Origin: Haloferax namakaokahaiae
GTDB lineage: Archaea; Halobacteriota; Halobacteria; Halobacteriales; Haloferacaceae
DNA: 64,000 nt
Direction of reading: 5' to 3'
Assembly (NCBI RefSeq): GCF_042663225.1
Contig: NZ_JBHTAA010000005.1
Coordinates: forward strand, 1,116,001 to 1,180,000
The notes below the pieces were generated by a model. That model saw only the letters and a program-made list of their open reading frames with translations. It made no database searches and was not told where the DNA came from. Numbering within the stretch: position 1 is the stretch's first letter; each line of letters starts with the position of its first letter. Below are positions 58,152 through 64,000 of this stretch, one piece after another. The position numbers and the translations under genes were made by a program.

Positions 58152-60319
58152 GCGAAATCAGGCAACTCGACGAGAAGACCATCCAACGAATCGCAGCGGG
58201 CGAAGTGGTCGAACGCCCCGCGTCGGTCGTCAAAGAACTCGTAGAGAACAGCCTCGACGCCGACGCGACGCGCGTCTCGGTCGCTATCGACGGCGGCGGT
58301 GTGGAGGGAATCCGCATCCGCGACGACGGCGTCGGGATGAGCGAATCGGAACTCGAACTGAGCGTCCGCGAGCACACCACGAGCAAGATTAGCGACATCG
58401 AGGATTTGGAGGCCGGTGTCGGGACCCTCGGCTTCCGCGGCGAGGCGCTCCACACCATCGGGGCCGTCTCGCGGATGACGATTCGCTCGAAACCCCGCGA
58501 CGGCGACGTGGGCACAGAACTTCGGTACGAAGGTGGTGACGTAGAAGCAGTGCGGCCAGCAGGCTGTCCCGAAGGCACCGTCGTGGAAGTCGAAGACCTG
58601 TTCTACAACACGCCCGCCCGTCGAAAGTTCCTGAAGACGACGGCGACCGAATTCGACCACGTGAACACCGTCGTCACGCACTACGCGCTGGCGAATCCCG
58701 ACGTGGCGGTCACGCTCGAACACGACGACCGAGAGGTGTTCTCGACCGAAGGCCGCGGTGACCTCGCATCGACGGTGCTCTCGGTCTACGGCCGCGAAGT
58801 CGCCGAAGCGATGGTTCCCGTCGAGTACGACGCGCCGGGCGTCTCGGTCACCGGACTGGTGAGCCACCCCGAGACGACGCGAAGCACCCGCGACTACCTC
58901 TCGACGTTCGTCAACGGTCGCTACGTCACCGCGCGCGTGCTCCGCGAGGCCGTCCTCGACGCCTACGGCGGGCAACTCGACGCCGACCGCTACCCCTTCG
59001 CCGTGCTCTTTCTCGACGTGGCCCCCGACGCCGTGGACGTGAACGTCCACCCGCGGAAGATGGAGGTCCGCTTCGATTCGGAGACGGAAGTCAAGCAGGG
59101 CGTCACCGACGCCATCGAACGGGCGCTCCTCGAAAACGGTCTCGTTCGCTCGTCGGCCCCGCGCGGGCGGTCGAAAGCCGAACAGACCGAAGTCGCGCCG
59201 AGTTCGGGAGCGACAGAGCCGGACGGCGAGTCAGGGAAGGCGGACGCGTCGAAGCCTGACGTTTCGACCGCCCGAACCGAGTCACCGACTGCGGGGACCG
59301 ACACTGCGACTGACGTGGCGTCTGACGCCGAAACCGATTCGAGCGGCCGGTCGCCCTCGGGTGTGTCGAGTGAATCTGCATCCGTGTCTGCGGAATCGAC
59401 GAGTACTGAGACGACGACTTCACAGACTCGCACGGACTCCTCGGCACCGCCGACACCCCCGAAAAAGTACGACCTCTCGCCCGGTCCCGACCGACCCAAG
59501 CAGTCGTCGTTCGGAGCGCGAAAGCCGGCGTCGTGGGGGTCGGACGACGAGTCGGCGGGACCGAACGACGAGTCTGGGGAGTCGAAGACAGACGCAGAAT
59601 CGTCCGCCTCGCCGACTTCGACCGGCCGCCGTATCTCCGCGCCGACGACCCAGCAGGACCTCTCGGGCGAGGAGGCCACGCTCGAACCTGACTTCGAGAC
59701 GCTCCCACCGATGCGGATTCTCGGGCAACTGATGGACACCTACCTCGTCGCCGAGACGGGCGACGGGTTGGTTCTCATCGACCAACACGCGGCCGACGAG
59801 CGCGTGAACTACGAACGCCTCCAGTCGGAGGTCGCGGGCGAGACGCCGACGCAGGCGCTCGCCGACCCCGTGGAACTCGAACTCACCGCCCGAGAGGCGG
59901 CGCTGTTCGAGGAGTACCGCGACGCGCTGGCGCAAGTCGGCTTCCACGCCGGGCGAACCGACGAGCGAACCGTCGAAGTGAGGACGGTTCCAGCAATCTT
60001 CGACGCCGCGCTCGCGCCGGACCTGTTGCGAGACGCACTCACTGCCTTCGTCCAAGAAGAACGCGACGGCGGCCAGCAGACGGTCGATGCCGTCGCCGAC
60101 GAGTTGCTCGCCGACCTCGCGTGCTACCCGTCGATTACGGGAAACACGTCGCTCCGTGAAGGCTCGGTCTTGGACTTGCTCTCGGCGCTCGACGCCTGTG
60201 ACAACCCCTACGCGTGCCCGCACGGCCGCCCCGTCATCATCGAGTTCGACCGCGAGGAGATCGAAGCGCGGTTCGAACGCGACTACCCCGGTCACGGTGG
60301 CCGGCGCGCCGAGGATTGA
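58148..60319 (+). CDS. mutL: DNA mismatch repair protein MutL with endonuclease motif
   Basis: 723 residues. The GHKL ATPase has 'VKELVENSLDADA', 'RDDGVGMSE' and 'GFRGEALHTIG'. A long Ser/Thr/Asp-rich linker (about 335-525) follows. The C-terminal domain holds 'DQHAADERVNYE', an exact DQHA-x2-E-x4-E metal motif of nicking MutL proteins, and 'CPHGRPV' near the end. It therefore is expected to nick the daughter strand itself, as no MutH exists. ATG 58148 overlaps the mutS stop; the upstream nine residues in frame are shadow. Confidence 0.95.
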   Translation: MSEIRQLDEKTIQRIAAGEVVERPASVVKELVENSLDADATRVSVAIDGGGVEGIRIRDDGVGMSESELELSVREHTTSKISDIEDLEAGVGTLGFRGEALHTIGAVSRMTIRSKPRDGDVGTELRYEGGDVEAVRPAGCPEGTVVEVEDLFYNTPARRKFLKTTATEFDHVNTVVTHYALANPDVAVTLEHDDREVFSTEGRGDLASTVLSVYGREVAEAMVPVEYDAPGVSVTGLVSHPETTRSTRDYLSTFVNGRYVTARVLREAVLDAYGGQLDADRYPFAVLFLDVAPDAVDVNVHPRKMEVRFDSETEVKQGVTDAIERALLENGLVRSSAPRGRSKAEQTEVAPSSGATEPDGESGKADASKPDVSTARTESPTAGTDTATDVASDAETDSSGRSPSGVSSESASVSAESTSTETTTSQTRTDSSAPPTPPKKYDLSPGPDRPKQSSFGARKPASWGSDDESAGPNDESGESKTDAESSASPTSTGRRISAPTTQQDLSGEEATLEPDFETLPPMRILGQLMDTYLVAETGDGLVLIDQHAADERVNYERLQSEVAGETPTQALADPVELELTAREAALFEEYRDALAQVGFHAGRTDERTVEVRTVPAIFDAALAPDLLRDALTAFVQEERDGGQQTVDAVADELLADLACYPSITGNTSLREGSVLDLLSALDACDNPYACPHGRPVIIEFDREEIEARFERDYPGHGGRRAED

Positions 60320-60345
60320 AGTCATCACCGCGTGACCGCAAGACG

Positions 60346-60648
60346 ATGAACCCCCTCGTCGCACTCGGGATTCTGTTCGGACCGCTCGTCCTCGTCGTGT
60401 CCTATCTCTTTACGGCGGCGACGGGACCGGGCGTGCCGCCGTGGGCCGATTCGGTCGGACTGGCGATTCGACTGTGGGGGACGGCGCTGTCGGTGCTCGT
60501 CGGCCCGGCCGCGATTCACTTCGACCGCACCGCGCTCGCCCGCGAATCCGGGTGGAAGCCGTCGCCGCTGTACTACCTGATTGGCCTCCCGGTTCTGAGC
60601 CTGCCAATCGCGCTCGTCTACCTCTCGCGGCGCGTCGTGTCCGCCTGA
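60346..60648 (+). CDS. Small membrane protein, function unknown
   Basis: 100 residues with about three hydrophobic helices ('LVALGILFGPLVLVVSYLF', 'LAIRLWGTALSVLVGPAAI', 'YLIGLPVLSLPIALVYL'). No motif is recognised. It starts 26 bases after mutL, so it may be co-transcribed, but nothing links it to mismatch repair. The Met at 60346 begins the hydrophobic profile and is chosen over the earlier frame from 60214, which overlaps mutL. Confidence 0.65.
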   Translation: MNPLVALGILFGPLVLVVSYLFTAATGPGVPPWADSVGLAIRLWGTALSVLVGPAAIHFDRTALARESGWKPSPLYYLIGLPVLSLPIALVYLSRRVVSA

Positions 60649-60674
60649 GAAACGTTGGACGCCAACGCCGGACG

Positions 60675-60680
60675 TTTATA
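60675..60680 (+). promoter_or_regulatory. TATA box of the sugar-kinase gene
   Basis: TTTATA about 25 bases before the ATG at 60703 indicates a leaderless transcript. It sits right after the stop of the small membrane-protein gene, so the kinase has its own promoter. Confidence 0.5.
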
Positions 60681-60702
60681 TGGTGCTTGCGAACGCACTG
60701 GC

Positions 60703-61659
60703 ATGACTGACCTCGTGACCTTCGGCGAGACGATGTTACGCCTCTCGCCGCCGCGCGGTGAGCGACTGGAGACGGCCCGCGAACTGGAGATTCAAGCCGG
60801 TGGGGCGGAGAGCAACGTCGCCATCGTGGCGAACCGCCTCGGCCACGACGCGGCGTGGCTCTCGAAACTCCCGGACTCGCCGCTCGGCCGTCGCGTCGTC
60901 GGCGAACTTCGAAGTCACGGCGTCGATACCGAGGGCGTCGTCTGGGACCCCGACAATCGACAGGGGTTGTACTACGTCGAACACGGCGCGGAACCCCGCC
61001 CGACGAACGCCATCTACGACCGCGCCGACGCCGCGGTGACGACGCTCGAAACCGACGAACTCGACCTCGCTCGCGTCCGTGACGCCGAACTGTGTTACAC
61101 CAGCGGCATCACCCCCGCACTCTCCGAGACGCTCCGCGAGACCACCGCGGACGTGCTCGCCGCGGCACAGGATGCGGGCGTGAAGACGGCGTTCGACATC
61201 AACTACCGCGGAAAGCTCTGGTCGCCCGAGGTGGCCGGTCCGGCGTGTCGCGCGCTCTTCGAACACATCGACGTGCTGTTCACGGCCCAACGCGACGCCG
61301 AGACCGTGCTCGGCCGCGACGGCGACGCCGAAACCGTCGCCCGAGGGCTCGCCGAAGACTACGGCTTCGAGACCGTCGTCGTCACTCGCGGGGCAGAAGG
61401 CGCGCTCGCGCTCCACGACGGCGACGTGTACGAACAGGGCGTCTACGAGGCCGAAACCGTCGATGCAATCGGGACGGGCGACGCCTTCGTCGGCGGCTTC
61501 CTCGCAAAGCGCCTCGACGGCGGTGACATCGCCGAAGCACTCCAGTGGGCCGCCGCGACGGCGTCGTTCAAACGAACTATCGAAGGCGACATCGCCGTCG
61601 TCAACCCCGACGACGTCGCGGGCGTCATCGACGAAGGCGGCCGCGGAATCTCTCGGTAA
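60703..61659 (+). CDS. kdgK: PfkB-family sugar kinase, probable 2-keto-3-deoxygluconate kinase
   Basis: 318 residues of the ribokinase/PfkB family. 'VTFGETMLRLSPPRGERLETA' opens it, 'IQAGGAESNVAIVANRLG' is PfkB signature 1, 'FDINYRGKLWS' is typical of KDG kinases, and 'DAIGTGDAFVGGF' holds the catalytic Asp (signature 2). It would phosphorylate 2-keto-3-deoxygluconate in the semi-phosphorylative Entner-Doudoroff route used by haloarchaea for glucose. Neighbourhood gives no other sugar gene; the specific substrate is a family inference. Confidence 0.82.
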   Translation: MTDLVTFGETMLRLSPPRGERLETARELEIQAGGAESNVAIVANRLGHDAAWLSKLPDSPLGRRVVGELRSHGVDTEGVVWDPDNRQGLYYVEHGAEPRPTNAIYDRADAAVTTLETDELDLARVRDAELCYTSGITPALSETLRETTADVLAAAQDAGVKTAFDINYRGKLWSPEVAGPACRALFEHIDVLFTAQRDAETVLGRDGDAETVARGLAEDYGFETVVVTRGAEGALALHDGDVYEQGVYEAETVDAIGTGDAFVGGFLAKRLDGGDIAEALQWAAATASFKRTIEGDIAVVNPDDVAGVIDEGGRGISR

Positions 61660-61806
61660 GGCCGACGAGTTTTCGTGTGAAGTTGTCGCACACATCGCCG
61701 CCGATTCGATGCACTGGGTGCATATTTATCACGAAAGGGGATGAGACGCCGTCCCGCGATTAGCCACAAGACTTTCTACCGAGACCGGATTTGCGGTCGA
61801 ACTGCA

Positions 61807-62937
61807 ATGAAACGAATCGCAGTCGTTCTGGCAGTCGTGCTGGTCACCGCGGCCGTGCCCGTCGGGTCGGTCGCCGCCCAGCAGTCGAGCACAGACAGTT
61901 CGACCTACGCGGGAACGCACGTTTCGTTCGAGACGAACGAGAACGCCGTCACGAACTACTCCGTCGGCGGCGAGACGGTCCTCCAGTCGGTCAGCACGTC
62001 GTCGCGGGCTGAGGCCGGTATCGGTCTCGACGTCGGCCTCTCGGCCGTGACCGACATCGACGCGAGCGCCCTCTCGCTCGAGACGACCACCGAGACGAGC
62101 GCGACCGTCCGCGCCGACAGCGGTGCGACCGTCTCGGCCCACGACAACCCGAAAGGGACGCTCGTCGTCGCGGCGGGTGACGAATCGCAGTACGTGACGG
62201 CGAACCTCAGCGGAGCGTCGAACGCCGAGCAGGTAGACGACTCCCGCGTCGTCGTCGAGAACGACGGCCGAACGGGGACGTTCATCGTCGTCGGTGACGG
62301 CGACGTGACCGTCAACGAGGACGGCAACGTCAGCGCGAACCTCGCAGAAGACAGCCGCCTCGTCTTCCGTAGCTACGACGGCGAGCGAACTGCCGAGGAC
62401 GAGCGCGCAGAGGAACTCATCGCCAACGGCTCTGCGGCCGCCGAAGTCTACGTGATGGAAGCGAACGGTTCGACCGTGACCGACACGGTGACGTACGACG
62501 AACACACCACGGTCGAAACCGCGAAGGACGCGAACGACACGGTCACGATGACCGTCAATCGCTCGGTCCACGAGGGAGCCATCGTGATGACCACCGTCTC
62601 CGAGGAGGCACTCGCCGCGACGGACGACCTCTCCGTGACCGTCGATGGCGAGGCCGCCGTCGAAGCCGAGAGTTACAGCGAGCTCCAGTCGGCCGCGAAC
62701 GGCGGCGACAACTCGGCGTACCTCGTCCAGGAAACGAGCGCCGACGCCGAGTCGAACGTCTACGTCGCCGTCAACCACTTCTCGGAACGACAGGTGACGA
62801 TGACGAACGGCGACGCTGGAAGTGAACAGACGACCGACGAAACGTCCTCGTCGTCTTCGAGCGCCCCCGGATTCGGCGTCGGCGTCTCCGTCGTCGCCCT
62901 CGCTGGGGCGGCCCTCCTCGCCCGCCGACAGGCGTAA
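61807..62937 (+). CDS. Secreted PGF-CTERM surface protein
   Basis: 376 residues. A Sec signal ('KRIAVVLAVVLVTAAVPVGSVAAQQ') is followed by a Thr/Asp-rich beta-type ectodomain ('THVSFETNENAVTNYSVGG', 'VVENDGRTGTFIVVGDGDV') and a Ser tract ending in 'APGFGVGVSVVALAGAALLARRQA', a PGF-CTERM sorting signal processed by archaeosortase A. No enzymatic motif is seen. It is likely attached to the outer membrane surface or S-layer region. The ATG at 61807 begins the signal peptide; the frame from 61741 is extra. Confidence 0.82.
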   Translation: MKRIAVVLAVVLVTAAVPVGSVAAQQSSTDSSTYAGTHVSFETNENAVTNYSVGGETVLQSVSTSSRAEAGIGLDVGLSAVTDIDASALSLETTTETSATVRADSGATVSAHDNPKGTLVVAAGDESQYVTANLSGASNAEQVDDSRVVVENDGRTGTFIVVGDGDVTVNEDGNVSANLAEDSRLVFRSYDGERTAEDERAEELIANGSAAAEVYVMEANGSTVTDTVTYDEHTTVETAKDANDTVTMTVNRSVHEGAIVMTTVSEEALAATDDLSVTVDGEAAVEAESYSELQSAANGGDNSAYLVQETSADAESNVYVAVNHFSERQVTMTNGDAGSEQTTDETSSSSSSAPGFGVGVSVVALAGAALLARRQA

Positions 62938-63039
62938 CGACTAACTCTCTTTTGACGCGGTTTTTCGGTCGGTGACGACTGAATCGACCAGCCTGCTTCG
63001 ACCGGTAGGCGTATTTTCGTCCACCCAGTAGCCGCCGGT

Positions 63040-63705
63040 ATGGAGGTCACGACGGCCGGGGAGTTCCGCGTGTATCGCAGTCCACGCGACGAGAGCGAAC
63101 TCCTCTTGCTGGAACGTCCGGCCGAGCGCATCGACTGGACCGACGACGGGTTCGCGGTCGATGCCGACGACGCGTTCTCACCGACCTACGTCTCGACCAG
63201 TGGCTACGACGGCGCACTCGACGAGACTGTCGCCTCGCTCGAACCCGGAAACGTCGTCGAAGCGAACCTGACGTGGGACGACGGCGTCCCGCGATTCACG
63301 GCCGTGGCGGTCATCGACCGAACCCGATTTCGCTTCGTCGGCGCGGCGACCGGCCTGTTCGAAGCGGCCCGAGAGACGTGGCAAGCGACCGAAACTGCAG
63401 GCGATGCGATTGGCTCGCGGGTGACCTACGGCACCGACGGCGACCCCAACGCCGCGCTCTACGTGTTCGCAAAGCAGGCCGGCGCGCGCGACTTGTTCGA
63501 CGAGTTCCGAAACGGCGTGCTCCCGCTCGACCCGCTCGTGTGCCGCATCGACCGCGAGGTGGATAGCGAGGACGCCGACGCGATTCCGGACGCCCCGCGA
63601 GAAGTGTTCGTCCTCCGTCCGCTGGACGAGTCGTTCGTACTCGTCGCGCTCGCGTTCGACAGAGACGGACTGTTCGCGCGGACGATGCGCGAGACGTATT
63701 GCTGA
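63040..63705 (+). CDS. Conserved haloarchaeal protein, function unknown
   Basis: 221 residues, cytoplasmic and acidic. It has two apparent halves: a beta-rich first part ('GEFRVYRSPRDESELLLLERP', 'VVEANLTWDDGVPRFTAVAVID') and a mixed second part ('DPNAALYVFAKQAGARDLFDEF', 'REVFVLRPLDESFVLVALAF'). No known domain is recognised. Codon usage is typical of the region and the ATG at 63040 follows a clean intergenic space after a T5 run at 62962-62966. It stands alone. Confidence 0.7.
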   Translation: MEVTTAGEFRVYRSPRDESELLLLERPAERIDWTDDGFAVDADDAFSPTYVSTSGYDGALDETVASLEPGNVVEANLTWDDGVPRFTAVAVIDRTRFRFVGAATGLFEAARETWQATETAGDAIGSRVTYGTDGDPNAALYVFAKQAGARDLFDEFRNGVLPLDPLVCRIDREVDSEDADAIPDAPREVFVLRPLDESFVLVALAFDRDGLFARTMRETYC

Positions 63706-63840
63706 CCGACGGTTCTGGCTCTGTTGACACGTTGCCGGTGCGTTTTCGGAGCGTGCTGAAGACGAGGCGTGAGTCGGGAGTACGTGTCAACAATCATTCT
63801 TGAGACCCTTATGGTCCAGGATGTCCTATTCGTCGTACCG

Positions 63841-64000
63841 ATGAGCAACACGAAGCGCGACTCCAACGGCTACACTCCGCTGGACTACGATGCAGACTGC
63901 GAATCGGACGAGGTGTACCAGCGGTGTCTGTCCGCTCTTCTCACGCACGCGCCAATCGAGCGCGACGATACCGTGGTCGATATCGGGACGGGCACGGGCA
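63841..64000 (+). CDS. SAM-dependent methyltransferase, 5' part
   Basis: Only the first 53 codons are in the window; the gene runs off the right edge. The end of the visible sequence is 'DTVVDIGTGTG', motif I of class I methyltransferases, following an N-terminal helix 'VYQRCLSALLTHAPIE'. The substrate cannot be judged. The ATG at 63841 is the first in frame after an upstream region without other starts. Confidence 0.7.
   Translation, partial: MSNTKRDSNGYTPLDYDADCESDEVYQRCLSALLTHAPIERDDTVVDIGTGTG

Overview
The window is a 64 kb stretch of a high-GC haloarchaeal chromosome. Strongly acidic proteins, archaeal TATA-type promoters about 27 bases from start codons (many leaderless), Tat lipoproteins, PGF-CTERM surface proteins, the cdrL-cdrS-ftsZ2 locus, ubaA, L15e, RIO2 and haloarchaeal cobalamin genes all point to Halobacteria. 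Gene order resembles what I recall of Haloferax, so a member of the Haloferacaceae is the best guess. The species cannot be read from the sequence.

Layout. 1-770: end of a SnoaL-like gene and a MaoC-type hydratase. 1035-10934: a gas-sensing chemotaxis module with a truncated haemoglobin, an H-NOX haem sensor, a transducer without an external sensor domain, cheW, cheY, a very long cheA, two cheC genes and cheD. 10983-13095: OsmC, a minD-type ATPase with its partner, and a putative 35-residue membrane peptide. 13138-20606: a nine-gene cobalamin salvage and nucleotide-loop block on the minus strand, including a CobD-like protein that lacks the PLP lysine. 20726-25034: redox, ion-channel-like and transport genes, tRNA-Tyr, and nearby copies of its 3' end. 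25151-27312: cdrL, cdrS and ftsZ2 with an array of GTCTTAC sites. 27428-36038: ncsA, small conserved genes, a methyltransferase, a PGF-CTERM nuclease-fold protein, endonuclease IV, a redoxin, a lipoate ligase, a VOC protein and rio2. 36285-38564: a dCache-type transducer. 38590-46526: a TrmB-regulated sugar locus with a GH15 glucoamylase and an ABC importer. 46589-49673: a membrane protein, rpl15e with a structured leader, and a rhodanese divergent from ubaA. 49705-55239: a PAS transducer and a BasT/BasB-like pair. 55470-60648: mutS, mutL and a small membrane protein. 60703-64000: a KDG-kinase-like protein, a PGF-CTERM protein, an unrecognised protein and the start of a methyltransferase.

How the genes work together. 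The strongest system is the H-NOX module. A soluble haem sensor precedes a transducer that has almost no extracellular region, followed by a translationally coupled che set with no cheB or cheR in the window. The haemoglobin transcribed away from it could handle the same gas. The cobalamin block covers cobinamide salvage (CbiZ), adenosylation (CobO), linker synthesis (CobD) and attachment (CbiB), and nucleotide-loop assembly (CobY, CobT, CobS), with a HAD phosphatase at its head. UbaA and NcsA belong to the same ubiquitin-like tRNA-thiolation route but lie 20 kb apart. Four transducers in the window suggest an organism with a sizeable taxis repertoire.
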